NCBI RefSeq assembly: GCF_008386565.1
Contig: NZ_VUKA01000010.1
Span: 33,015 to 97,014 of the forward strand
Origin: Teichococcus oryzae
GTDB lineage: Bacteria; Pseudomonadota; Alphaproteobacteria; Acetobacterales; Acetobacteraceae
Length of the DNA: 64,000 nt
Direction: 5' to 3'
Part shown: positions 17,673 through 26,281 of the stretch, one piece after another
How positions within the stretch are numbered: the first letter of the stretch is position 1
Layout: each line of letters begins with the position of its first letter
The notes under the pieces: generated by a model
Told to the model about the DNA's origin: nothing
What the model saw: the letters and a program-made list of their open reading frames with translations, nothing else
Database searches by the model: none
Position numbers and translations under genes: made by a program

Positions 17673-18536
17673 TCAGGCCTCGTCCCGCACCGGGTTGGAA
17701 AGAACGCCGATGCCCTCGATCTCGATCTCCATCACGTCGCCATCCTTCATGAAGACCGGCGGCTTGCGGGCATAGCCGACGCCGCTTGGCGTGCCGGTGG
17801 CGATCACGTCGCCCGGCTCCAGCGTCATCACCTCGGACAGGATCGCGAGAATGCGCGGAACGGAGAAGATCATGTCCGAGGTATGGCTGTCCTGCATCGT
17901 CTCGTCATTCAGGCGCGAGGTGATGCGGAGCGCGTTCGGCCCCTGCGGCAGCTCGTCCGGCGTGACGATCTCGGGGCCGAGGCCGCCGGTGCGATCAAAG
18001 TTCTTGCCGATCGTCCATTGCCCCGATTTGCGCTGGTAGTCGCGCACGGAGCCTTCGTTCATGCAGGTGTAGCCGGCGACGCAGGTGAGGGCCTCCGCTT
18101 CCGTCAGGTGCCGCGCCCGCTGGCCGATGACGATGGCCAGTTCCGCTTCGTAGTCGAACTTGTCGGAAGCCTTCGGGCGGAGCAGCGCTTCGCCATGCGC
18201 GGCAAGCGACGTGGCGCCGCGGAAAAACACGGCCGGGTAGTCGGGGATCGGGTTGTTCCCTTCCTTGGCATGCAGCGCATAGTTCAGGCCGATGCAGATG
18301 ATCTTGCCGGGGCGCGGCACCGCCGGCAGCAGCGTCACGCTGCGCAGCGGCCGGCGAGGGGCCGCTTCGAGCTTCGCCGCCAGGCCGGGCGCGGCGGCGG
18401 GGAGACCGAGCGCCGCCAGGGCCTGAACAGGGTCTTGCGGCAGGCCTGGCACCACATCGGCCAAAGCAACCACATCTTCGCCCAGGCGGGCGCCGAGGGC
18501 GGCATGCCCCTCATGCTGAAACGCGATCAGGCGCAC
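17673..18536 (-). CDS. Fumarylacetoacetate hydrolase (FAH)-family protein
   Basis: A 287-residue FAH-fold enzyme, a family of metal-dependent C-C hydrolases and decarboxylases of 2-oxo acids. Diagnostic pieces are IICIGLNYALHAKEGN (about 79-94), FDYEAELAIVIG (Glu130, Glu132 as ligands), GQWTIGKNFD, and ATGTPSGVGYARKPP near the end. The third usual ligand lies in an 'NDVSARD' motif. Here it reads NEGSVRD, so Asp is replaced by Glu161. Translation starts at a GTG (18534-18536) preceded by GGAGG. It heads an operon with a deacetylase and TctC and is divergent from a GntR gene, its probable regulator. Confidence 0.86.
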   Translation of the reverse strand: MRLIAFQHEGHAALGARLGEDVVALADVVPGLPQDPVQALAALGLPAAAPGLAAKLEAAPRRPLRSVTLLPAVPRPGKIICIGLNYALHAKEGNNPIPDYPAVFFRGATSLAAHGEALLRPKASDKFDYEAELAIVIGQRARHLTEAEALTCVAGYTCMNEGSVRDYQRKSGQWTIGKNFDRTGGLGPEIVTPDELPQGPNALRITSRLNDETMQDSHTSDMIFSVPRILAILSEVMTLEPGDVIATGTPSGVGYARKPPVFMKDGDVMEIEIEGIGVLSNPVRDEA

Positions 18537-18552
18537 TCGCCATTTCCTCCGA

Positions 18553-18580
18553 GATTTTCAAAAAGGTTTTATCGAAAATC
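18553..18580. promoter_or_regulatory. Candidate GntR operator between FAH and GntR genes
   Basis: GATTTTC (18553-18559) and GAAAATC (18574-18580) form an AT-rich inverted repeat with a 14-base spacer inside an otherwise GC-rich divergent promoter. The position suits an operator for the GntR regulator starting at 18650. The function is inferred from symmetry and location only. Confidence 0.35.
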
Positions 18581-18649
18581 CGGGGCCGTCAAGCAGGAAT
18601 TCCGGAAAACCTTGCATGCTTGGAAGGGTAGAGGGATGGTGCATGTGCC

Positions 18650-19345
18650 ATGCCCCAGGCCCATTCCCTTAGCGACGCACCCCATCCAACCCTCGCCACT
18701 GCTGTTCACCGCCGCTTGCGCGAGGACATTCTGTCCGGGCGCCTGCCTCCTGGGCAGAAGCTGAAGCTGCGCGATCTGGCGCAGAATTACGGCGCCGGTG
18801 CCTCCCCCATGCGGGAAGCGCTTTCCAGGCTCGCCGCCGAAGGGCTGGCGGAACAGCTTGAGCATCGCGGTTTCCGCGTCGCGACGGCGGCGCCCGGCCA
18901 GCTTCATGGCCTGATCCGCAGCCGCGTGCTGGCCGAATGCGCGGCGCTTCGGGAGTCGATCCGGCGGGGCGATGCCGCCTGGGAGGAAGCGCTGCTCCTG
19001 GCCGAGCATCGGCTGAGCCGGGCCGCCCGCTCGCTCGACCCGCACCGCTTTGTCAGCAATCCGGAATGGGAGGCCTGCCATCTGCGCTTCCACCAAGCCT
19101 TGCTTTCCGCCTGCGATGCGCCGCCCCTGCTTTCCTTCTGCGACCGGCTGCGGGAGGAAGCGCAGCGCTACCGGGCGCTTTCCAACATCCTCGCCTATCC
19201 GGGCCGCGACGTGGCGGCCGAGCATGTCGCGCTTGCCCGCGCCACACTGGACCGCGACGCCGAACAGGCTGTTGCCCTTCTGGCGCAGCATTATGAGCGC
19301 ACCGGCGCTTTCATCGGGGCCGATCTGGATGGCGGAGCCGGATGA
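18650..19345 (+). CDS. GntR/FadR-family transcriptional regulator
   Basis: A 231-residue regulator. The winged-helix domain (about 15-75) contains LRDLAQNYGAGASPMREALS. Here the usual 'GVSRxPVREAL' is GAGASPMREAL, which keeps the key Arg. The C-terminal FCD domain has the ligand-site helix FHQALLSACD and the later HVALARATL pattern. It is divergent from the FAH/deacetylase/TctC operon and very likely controls it. The Shine-Dalgarno site before the chosen ATG is weak, so the start may differ by a few codons. Confidence 0.85.
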   Translation: MPQAHSLSDAPHPTLATAVHRRLREDILSGRLPPGQKLKLRDLAQNYGAGASPMREALSRLAAEGLAEQLEHRGFRVATAAPGQLHGLIRSRVLAECAALRESIRRGDAAWEEALLLAEHRLSRAARSLDPHRFVSNPEWEACHLRFHQALLSACDAPPLLSFCDRLREEAQRYRALSNILAYPGRDVAAEHVALARATLDRDAEQAVALLAQHYERTGAFIGADLDGGAG

Positions 19346-19392
19346 TCGTCCCGGAACGGAAGGGGGCAAGGGCTTCCGCAAGCGCTGGCTGA

Positions 19393-20322
19393 TCAGTCGA
19401 GAAGTTGCCTGGCCGTCTCCAGATCGGTGATGAGGCTGGTGCAAAGCCCCGACAGCAGCGCAGCGCGCAGGATCGCCCCCTTCTCCGGGCCACCCGCGGC
19501 CACCATCCTGTTGGGGATGCGGCGGATCGCCGCCGGGTCGAGCTGCACGCGCCGCGTATTCACCTCGTCATCGACCACTTGGCCGTCGGCGGAAAGATAG
19601 ATCCCGAAAACATTGCCCACCACGCCGGCCCGCTCCAGCCGCTTCTGGTCCCGCTGCTCCAGAACGCCCGCGGCGAGGTCGATCGATGCCTCGCGGAGAT
19701 CCCCCGCGCCGACCAGCGCGTGTTCGGCGGCAGCGGCGCGCGCCAGCACCTCCCGCACCATCTGCATGGAACGGAAACTCCCGGCTGCCTGAACGGATTC
19801 CGCGACGATGGGGGCGATCAGGTAATAGCAGGCCGCATTCAGCTTCCGCGCGAAGCGCGCCGCGATGTCATAGGGATTGATGCTGCCGGCGCGGGACAGG
19901 CCTCCCATCAGTCCGACAATCACGTTTCCGGCCGGGCCACGTGGCTCCAGCCCCCGCACCGAGGCATCGAGCGTCCGGCCCCAGCCGAGCGCCAGCGTCT
20001 GCCCAGGCTGCAACTGCGCCGAAACAAAGGCTCCCGCGGCGGCGCCGACCACTGAAGCCACCGCCTCGCCTTCGGCAGGCGTCGGCACGATATAGGCGGC
20101 CGAAAGCCCGTAGCGTGCCATGAGCGCCGCTTCCGCCTCGAAGCAGAAGCGCAGCTCCGTATCGATCGAGACACGGATCAGCCCCTCCTCCCGGCAGGCC
20201 GCGACGTAGCGGTTCACCTTGGCCCGCGTCATGCCGAGCCGCTGGGCGATGGAATCCTGGGTCGCGCCCTCCACCAGATGGAGCCAGCCAACCCACAGCT
20301 TCAATTCCCTGTCGGATCGCAT
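19393..20322 (-). CDS. SorC/DeoR-type sugar-binding transcriptional regulator
   Basis: A 309-residue regulator. The N-terminus carries a helix-turn-helix (SIAQRLGMTRAKVNRYVAAC) and the rest is a SorC-type effector domain. That domain includes LALGWGRTLDASVRGL (phosphosugar-binding loop), VGLMGG, IAPIVAES and MVAAGGPEKGAILRAAL near the end, all typical. The start MRSDRELK at 20320-20322 is preferred over a longer frame to 20388 because AAGGCG precedes it. Family members respond to phosphorylated sugars or polyols. The metallophosphoesterase starting at 20430 is divergent and is the most likely target. Confidence 0.86.
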   Translation of the reverse strand: MRSDRELKLWVGWLHLVEGATQDSIAQRLGMTRAKVNRYVAACREEGLIRVSIDTELRFCFEAEAALMARYGLSAAYIVPTPAEGEAVASVVGAAAGAFVSAQLQPGQTLALGWGRTLDASVRGLEPRGPAGNVIVGLMGGLSRAGSINPYDIAARFARKLNAACYYLIAPIVAESVQAAGSFRSMQMVREVLARAAAAEHALVGAGDLREASIDLAAGVLEQRDQKRLERAGVVGNVFGIYLSADGQVVDDEVNTRRVQLDPAAIRRIPNRMVAAGGPEKGAILRAALLSGLCTSLITDLETARQLLD

Positions 20323-20429
20323 CGCATCGCCTTGAATATGAGATTTTGCATCTTCACTAGGACAATATTTCATGGCTTTGTCATGCAAGCCAAGACTTCG
20401 CCATGCTAATCACCGTGGCCAGGAACAGC

Positions 20430-21695
20430 ATGATCACCATATTCCACGTCACCGACCTGCATCTGCGTCAGGCTCTGCCCGGCCATAACGGCCATGTCCA
20501 CCGGCTGTCGCGCCACATGCCCTCGCTGCTCGCCCAACTGGCCGAGCGCATCGGGGCCATGGCGCCGGATCTGGTGGCGGTCACGGGCGATCTGCTCGAC
20601 GTTCCCCACGCGCTGCTTGACCGCGAGCCGGGCTACGACCTGCGGGCGCTCACCCAGGGCGCGCTGGCAGATTACGGGCTGGTGCGCCGCTGGCTCGAAT
20701 CCCTGGGGCGGCCCTGGATGGTGCTGCCTGGCAACCACGACCATGGCCCCACCTTCGACGTGGTCTTCGGCTCGGAGCCCACCACCCGGCGCTTCGGCCC
20801 GCTTACGGTCCATGCCTTCCATGACTGGGAGCAGGCCGGCAACCAGGCCCTGCGCATCGGCCCGCCACGTCGGCATTTCGAGCAGGTGATCGCCGCGGCG
20901 ACGGAGGCAACCGATGAGGTCCACCTCCAGCATTTCCTGATCCGGCCGCATGTCGATTACCACTATCCGCTGCTCTACGGGGATGCCGACGACATCGCCC
21001 GGCGCGTGGCTGAGGCGCCCGGCCGCCGCCTGCTGCTTTCCGGCCATTGGCATGAAGGCACGCCGATGGTGCAGATCGGCAACGCGCTGATGGGCGGCTG
21101 CCCCGCCTTCTGCGAGCCGCCGCACCGCTACCGCGTCTTCCGTATCGAGCCGGGGCAGCCGGTGTCCATGCAGGAGGAGGCGCTCGGCGCTTCCTTCGCA
21201 CCCGGCACCCGCCTGACCATCCTGGACCGCCCTGGCCTGCTGACATTGCCGCCGGCAACCGATGGCGCAGGCCGCCTGACGCCACGCCCCGATACGGGCC
21301 GGATCCTGGCCGGGCTCGCCACCCGGGGGCATCTCGCCATTGCCTCCCCCTGGCATGCTCCGGAGACCGACGCGGCCAGCTGGCGTGGCGTGCAATACGC
21401 CCATGACGCGTTTTTCCAGGATCTGCCGGCGGGCACCCGTCAGGCCGATGCGCTGTGCATCTACCTGCCTCCGGGCGACCAACCCGGACGCCGCCTTCCC
21501 GCCGAGGCCATCACGCGGGAACCGGAACTCGTACCCCGCCTCGCGGCGCTGTTCGGCGCCGCGCCGACGGAGGTCACCCTGCTGACCACCGATCCCGCCC
21601 GCCGCGCGGCCGCAGTTGCCGCGGGCGCGGCCAGCCCGGATCTCGGTGGCCCGATGCCGGATGGCGAGGCCATCCTGGCGGCTGCCGGCCTGTGA
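20430..21695 (+). CDS. Calcineurin-like metallophosphoesterase with extra C-terminal domain
   Basis: A 421-residue phosphoesterase. The dimetal motifs are complete: Asp9-x-His11 in VTDLHL, Asp54 in TGDLLD, Asn102-His103 in GNHDHG and His206/His208 in GHWH. The last 180 residues are an additional alpha/beta region ending TEVTLLTTDPARRAAAVAAG, which reads like the C-terminal part of a HAD-type phosphatase but lacks a visible catalytic DxDx motif. The ATG at 20430 follows AGGA by five bases; an earlier in-frame ATG at 20403 lacks this. It lies divergent from a SorC-type regulator and just before a TctC gene (31 bp gap), so a phosphorylated polyol or sugar substrate is a reasonable guess. Confidence 0.82.
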   Translation: MITIFHVTDLHLRQALPGHNGHVHRLSRHMPSLLAQLAERIGAMAPDLVAVTGDLLDVPHALLDREPGYDLRALTQGALADYGLVRRWLESLGRPWMVLPGNHDHGPTFDVVFGSEPTTRRFGPLTVHAFHDWEQAGNQALRIGPPRRHFEQVIAAATEATDEVHLQHFLIRPHVDYHYPLLYGDADDIARRVAEAPGRRLLLSGHWHEGTPMVQIGNALMGGCPAFCEPPHRYRVFRIEPGQPVSMQEEALGASFAPGTRLTILDRPGLLTLPPATDGAGRLTPRPDTGRILAGLATRGHLAIASPWHAPETDAASWRGVQYAHDAFFQDLPAGTRQADALCIYLPPGDQPGRRLPAEAITREPELVPRLAALFGAAPTEVTLLTTDPARRAAAVAAGAASPDLGGPMPDGEAILAAAGL

Positions 21696-21726
21696 CCCGC
21701 CCAGAAGAACAGGGAAGGACGCCAGA

Positions 21727-22710
21727 ATGACCTCGCGCACCACATTGTCCCGGCGCCTGCTGCTCGGCGCCGCCGCCGCGTCTGCATTGGCCAGGCCAGC
21801 CCTTGCCCAGGCATGGCCGGGCCGCCCGATCACGCTGGTGGTCGGCTACCCGCCCGGCGGGCAGACGGATTTCGCCGCCCGCATCGTGCAGGCCGGCATC
21901 AGCAAGGCGCTTGGCCAGCCCGTCGTGATCGAGAACCGCGGCGGCGCTGGCGGCAATCTCGGGCTTGAGGCCGTGCTGCGAGCGCGCCCGGACGGCTACA
22001 CCTTCCTGGCCTCGAATTCGAGCCCGATGGTGATCAACCCGCACACCTTCCCGCCGACGGGCCTCAACCCGCTCGACCTGATCAATGTCTGCATGATCCT
22101 GGACGCGCCGCTGGCCTATTGCGTGCACCCCTCGGTTCCCGTGGCGAATGCCACCGAACTGGTGGCGTGGATCAAGGCTCAGCCCAGCATGATCGATTAC
22201 GGCATCCCGGCCTCCGGCAGCCTGCCCCATCTGGCGATGGAACTCTTCCGCTCGCGCATGGGCCTGCCGGAGTTGCAGCCCATTCCGTATCGCGGCAGCG
22301 GTCCTGCCCTGCAGGACTTCCTGGCCGGCCGCTTCCCGGTGATGACCGACTCCCTTTCCGTCATGGCCCCGGCGCTGAATGGCCGCCAGATCCGCGGCGT
22401 GATGGCGACGAGCATGCAACGCGTCGCCGCCTTCCCCGACATCCCGACCGGCGGCGAGCAGGGGATCGATGATTTCGTTGTCGGTGCCTGGACCGGCATC
22501 TCGGCCCCGCAGGGCACGCCATTGGAGATCGTCGCGCGCATGAATGCCGCCGTGAACGAGGCCCTGGCTGATCCGGTTGTCCGCGAGCGCATCGAGGCGC
22601 AGGGCGCTGTTGTCAGCGGCGGCACGGCCGAGGCCTTCGATCGCCGCGTCCGCGCCGACCATGCGCGGTGGGGCGAGGTCGCGCGGAAGAACAACATCAC
22701 CACCGGCTAG
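21727..22710 (+). CDS. TctC/Bug-family tripartite tricarboxylate transporter receptor
   Basis: A 327-residue periplasmic solute receptor. The signal peptide has a Tat-like SRRLLLGAAAAS start and ends LARPALAQA. The mature part carries WPGRPITLVVGYPPGGQTD, QPVVIENRGGAGGN and QPIPYRGSGPALQDFLAGR in the expected places. GGGAAGGA precedes the ATG at 21727. It follows the metallophosphoesterase by 31 bp on the same strand and is probably cotranscribed. A tctAB permease pair is not present nearby. Confidence 0.9.
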   Translation: MTSRTTLSRRLLLGAAAASALARPALAQAWPGRPITLVVGYPPGGQTDFAARIVQAGISKALGQPVVIENRGGAGGNLGLEAVLRARPDGYTFLASNSSPMVINPHTFPPTGLNPLDLINVCMILDAPLAYCVHPSVPVANATELVAWIKAQPSMIDYGIPASGSLPHLAMELFRSRMGLPELQPIPYRGSGPALQDFLAGRFPVMTDSLSVMAPALNGRQIRGVMATSMQRVAAFPDIPTGGEQGIDDFVVGAWTGISAPQGTPLEIVARMNAAVNEALADPVVRERIEAQGAVVSGGTAEAFDRRVRADHARWGEVARKNNITTG

Positions 22711-22946
22711 CACGACCTGGGCATTTCGGGGCTGAAGCACCTCCCCCTGCTGAACGATGCAGAGGGAGGCGAGGATGGCGCCGTTCCTGGAGTGACGGGC
22801 CGCAAAATTCCCGCAGGCCTGAGACGCCGCTTTATCCATAAGGCCTGCTCGGGCCCGGTGAGCTCAAGAATCTTCAGCGGATAACTGCCCGCCGGGGATT
22901 GGGTGTGCATGACCGGTGGGTGATCGATGATAAGGCTATCGTTCCG

Positions 22947-24146
22947 CTACTCCACCTTTGGCAAGAACCAGGCCAGCAAGCCCATCAGGGGAAGAAAGGA
23001 ACACAGCCGGTAGACGGCCTCGATGCCCTGGGCCTCAGCCATCATGCCCAGCAAAGCCGCGGCGATGCCGCCGAGACCGAAGTTCAGGCCGTAGAACAGG
23101 CCACCGACGAGCCCGACCCGGTTCGGCAGCAGTTCCATGGCGTAGATCAGGATCGAGGCAAAGGCACTTGCCATGATCAGGTTGATCGACACGGTGAGCA
23201 CGCCCGTCCAAAAGAGATCCGCATAGGGAAGCACAAGCGTCAGCGGCAAGGGCCCTAGCACCGAGAACCAGATCATCCGGTAGCGGCCGATGCGGTCGCC
23301 GAGGATGCCGCCGGCCAGCGCGCCGGCCGCGGATGCGAGCAGGAAGATGAACAGCATCATCTGGGCGGCGGGGATCGACAGCCCGAAGCGATCGATCAGG
23401 TAGAAGGTGTAGAAGGACCGGAAGCTCTCGCCATACGCATTCTTCGAGAACATGAGCAGCGTCAACACCACGAGCCCCAGCACGATCGTGGCCTGCGTGT
23501 GGGCGGGCGATCCGGCGCGGGATTTGGCGATGGAGGAGCGCAGGGCCGCGAAGTGCTCGCTGATCCGGGCCTGCTGCCGCCCAATCCAGGTCAGCAGCAT
23601 CATCGCGGCCAGGGCCGCGACAGAGAACCAGGCCAGGCTCGGCTGGCCCCATGGCACGATGACGAGGGCGGCGAACACCGGACCGAGCGCGCCACCCGCC
23701 TGGCCACCGACCTGGAAGATGCCCTGCGCCAGCCCCTGCCGCCCGCCCGCGGCATAGCGTGCCATCCGCGTCGCCTCAGGGTGAAAGATCGAGGACCCCG
23801 TGCCGATCAGGGCAACCGCGACCAGGATGAGCGAATAGCTCGTGGCGAAGGCGAGAGTCAGAATCCCAGCCAGCGTGAAGACCATGCCCAGCACCGGCGA
23901 ATAGGGCGCGGGCCGGTGGTCCGTGTAATATCCGATCACAGGCTGGAAGAGCGACCCGGCAATCTGGAAGGTCAGCGTGATCAGGCCGATCTGCACGAAG
24001 TCCAGCCCATAGGCGCCTTGGATGATCGGGTAGATGGCCGGGATCAACGACTGCATCAGGTCGTTCAGCAGGTGGGTCACACCGAGAACGAGAAGCACTG
24101 CCACATGGGTCTTGGCCCTGGCCGGCTGCAATATGGCGGAACTCAT
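22947..24146 (-). CDS. fsr: MFS efflux transporter of the fosmidomycin-resistance (Fsr) type
   Basis: A 399-residue inner-membrane protein with about 12 hydrophobic segments. The N-terminal segment VTHLLNDLMQSLIPAIYPII, QIGLITLTFQIAGS, GTGSSIFHPEATRMAR and GGRQGLAQGIFQVGGQAGGA are close to the consensus of Fsr-type drug/proton antiporters, distinct from other MFS groups. The ATG at 24144-24146 follows AAAGG; the longer frame to 24242 is hydrophilic and unlikely. It is alone on the minus strand and convergent with the TctC gene. The natural substrate is unknown; the family exports fosmidomycin and related compounds. Confidence 0.85.
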   Translation of the reverse strand: MSSAILQPARAKTHVAVLLVLGVTHLLNDLMQSLIPAIYPIIQGAYGLDFVQIGLITLTFQIAGSLFQPVIGYYTDHRPAPYSPVLGMVFTLAGILTLAFATSYSLILVAVALIGTGSSIFHPEATRMARYAAGGRQGLAQGIFQVGGQAGGALGPVFAALVIVPWGQPSLAWFSVAALAAMMLLTWIGRQQARISEHFAALRSSIAKSRAGSPAHTQATIVLGLVVLTLLMFSKNAYGESFRSFYTFYLIDRFGLSIPAAQMMLFIFLLASAAGALAGGILGDRIGRYRMIWFSVLGPLPLTLVLPYADLFWTGVLTVSINLIMASAFASILIYAMELLPNRVGLVGGLFYGLNFGLGGIAAALLGMMAEAQGIEAVYRLCSFLPLMGLLAWFLPKVE

Positions 24147-24656
24147 GAGGTGGCCTTTATCCGTTGTGGATCTTGTGGAAAGGAGGTTTGCCGATCCTAC
24201 GGACTGCCGGAGGGGAACGATAGCGGGCCCGCCTGAAGGCATGTCGGCCTCAGGAAAAGGGGGATGGCCATCGATGGCGCGATCCGGAAGTGACCTGCTA
24301 CGATCTGCCGGGTAAAGGGCTACTTTGCTGAAAGCCTGTTTTGCTCATCGGCTAACAACAGGGGGATTAGGGCACAGATGTGAGGCTGCAGGGATAAAGC
24401 TGCTTGAAATCTCTTGCCGGCACTTTGATGCCTGAGCCCAGCCGAAGATCCGGGAGGCCAGCCGGCGACGTTGTTGGTGTTTCTCACGCAACCGGAATGC
24501 CATCCAGTAAGGCCGCATGACCGCCCTGGTCCTGCCGGCTATGCCAAAGGGCGCCGCGCCGGGCTGGAAAGCGGAGCCCGGTTTTCACCGGCCGCTGAAA
24601 GGCGAGCCGCCATCGATGGCCAGCGATGCGGGTCCATGAACGGAAAGGAAAGCGAA
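24147..24656. other. Intergenic interval, divergent promoters
   Basis: About 510 bp between the leftward Fsr-like pump and the rightward thioesterase. Frames present are short and Arg/Pro-rich, with no recognisable domain. An AT-richer patch around 24310-24430 is a plausible place for promoters. No operator palindrome, RNA gene or mobile-element signature was recognised. Confidence 0.4.
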
Positions 24657-25124
24657 GTGACCGAGGGTGAGCAATGGGACGCCGCAGCGCCGGCCCTGGC
24701 GCGCGTGCGGCCGGAATGGGTGGATCATTACGGCCATATGAACCTTGCACATTATGTCACCGTGTTCGACATGGCGACCGATGTGTTCTGGCCCTCGCTC
24801 AACCTCGGCCGGACGTTTCGCGGACAGGGCTTCGGCACCTTCGCGGCGGAAAACTGGGTGTCGTATCGCCGGGAGGTGCGCCTGGATGATCCGCTTTCCG
24901 CCAGCAGCGCGGTGCTCGCCCATGACGAGAAGCGTCTGCTGATCCGCCACCGGCTGTTCCATGCGGAGGCGGGGTTCGAGAGCGCGCGTTGCGAGTTGCT
25001 GTTTCTGTGCGTCGACCTCGCCGCGCGCCGGGTCGCGCCCTGGCCGGAGCCGGTGAGGGCCGCCTTCGGTGCCGCCACGCCGGGCGCAACACCGGAAAGG
25101 CTGGCGCTGCGCCGCCCGGCCTAG
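24657..25124 (+). CDS. Acyl-CoA thioesterase-like hotdog-fold protein
   Basis: A 155-residue 4HBT-type protein that probably hydrolyses an acyl-CoA thioester. The family's opening WVDHYGHMNLAHYVTVFDMA contains the His-Met-Asn and catalytic-region Asp, followed by the central helix and a beta sheet with FAAENWVSYRREVRLDDPL. Length and pattern resemble the betainyl- or carnitine-related thioesterase group. The GTG at 24657 is preceded by AAGGA at seven bases and is preferred; an in-frame ATG at 24636 would add seven residues. It is convergent with a LysR gene and stands alone, so its pathway partner is not obvious. Confidence 0.8.
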   Translation: MTEGEQWDAAAPALARVRPEWVDHYGHMNLAHYVTVFDMATDVFWPSLNLGRTFRGQGFGTFAAENWVSYRREVRLDDPLSASSAVLAHDEKRLLIRHRLFHAEAGFESARCELLFLCVDLAARRVAPWPEPVRAAFGAATPGATPERLALRRPA

Positions 25125-25193
25125 CGGCCGTGCCGCCCCAGCCTCCTGCCACACCGCGGCGGCAGGAGCCGCCGCCTGTTCCCCCGGCGGCCT

Positions 25194-26087
25194 TCATGCG
25201 TCCAGCGCCTGGTTCTTGATCCAGTCCCGGAAGGCGCGGAGGGCGGGAATGTCCTCCGCCGCCTCGGGATAGGCGAGGCAATAAGCGGCATCACCATGCA
25301 GCGGCTGCTCGAAGGGTGTCGCCAACAGCCCTTCCTCGATTTCCCGACGGACCAGGAACCGCGGCAGCAGCGCGACGCCGAGGCCCGCGACACAGGCGGC
25401 GGCCACCATGGCGGTATGCTGCATCAATGGGCCACGCAGCCCGTCCACGCCCTCGGCCCCGACCTGATCCAGCCAGTCGACCCAGCCGCGCGGCCGCGTG
25501 GTCTGCTGGATCAGCACTTCCCGCGCCAGGTCGGCCGGCCCGTGCAGCCGCGCCGCGATGGCTGGCGCGCAGACGGGCAGGCGCGCATCCCGCATCAACC
25601 GGTGGCGGATGACGCCCGGCACCGCATCCTCCGAAAGCATGATGGCGGCGTCCACATCCTCCGCCGCGAAGTCCAGCGGCGTGAGGCGGGTCGTATAGTT
25701 CATGAAGTTCACGATCACGCCGGGATAGGCCGCGCGGAAGCTCGGCAGGCATGGCACCAGCCAGCGTGTCCCGAAGGTGGGGGACACGGCGATGTTCAGC
25801 GTGCCGCCGGCGCCGCGATGCGCCAGCAGGTCCCGCGTCGCTCCCTCCAGCCGGGCGAGGGTGGTGCGCACGCGCGGCGCGTAGGCGGCGCCGGCGGGGG
25901 TGAGCACCAGACGTTGCCGTACCCGCTGAAAGAGCCGGAGCCCCAGCATGGCTTCAAGCCCGGCGAGCTGGCGGCTGACCGCGCTCTGGGTCAGCCGCAG
26001 CTCCTCCGCGGCGCGGGAAACGCTGAGATGGCGTGCGCAGGCTTCAAAGGCCTGAAGTGCGGCTGTGGGCGGGACATGGCGTCGCAT
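25194..26087 (-). CDS. LysR-family regulator (GcvA-like)
   Basis: A 297-residue LysR-type regulator. The N-terminal helix-turn-helix reads ALQAFEACARHLSVSRAAEE and LTQSAVSRQLAGLEAMLGL, in the style of GcvA. The effector domain contains FGTRWLVPCLPSFRAAYPGV and the late GLGVALLPRFLV motif. It is divergent from the TctC/HyuA/HyuB operon that begins at 26282 and is its likely regulator. The intergenic 194 bp has an AT-rich patch but no clear T-N11-A palindrome that I can single out. Confidence 0.88.
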   Translation of the reverse strand: MRRHVPPTAALQAFEACARHLSVSRAAEELRLTQSAVSRQLAGLEAMLGLRLFQRVRQRLVLTPAGAAYAPRVRTTLARLEGATRDLLAHRGAGGTLNIAVSPTFGTRWLVPCLPSFRAAYPGVIVNFMNYTTRLTPLDFAAEDVDAAIMLSEDAVPGVIRHRLMRDARLPVCAPAIAARLHGPADLAREVLIQQTTRPRGWVDWLDQVGAEGVDGLRGPLMQHTAMVAAACVAGLGVALLPRFLVRREIEEGLLATPFEQPLHGDAAYCLAYPEAAEDIPALRAFRDWIKNQALDA

Positions 26088-26281
26088 GGCCTGACTTTAT
26101 TCCGTTTGCTCATGAATGCATGCCGGAGTTTCAGTTGCTCCGAGGGCAAATAGCGCGGAACCTGAGGGCAACCGAAGCGAACCAAAGGCATGAACACGCT
26201 GGGAAATGGACCGTCCGGCATCGAACCGGGCGGCTGAGGAAACGCTGCACGCCTCACCCGGCTCAGCAGGGAGTGAGTTCG

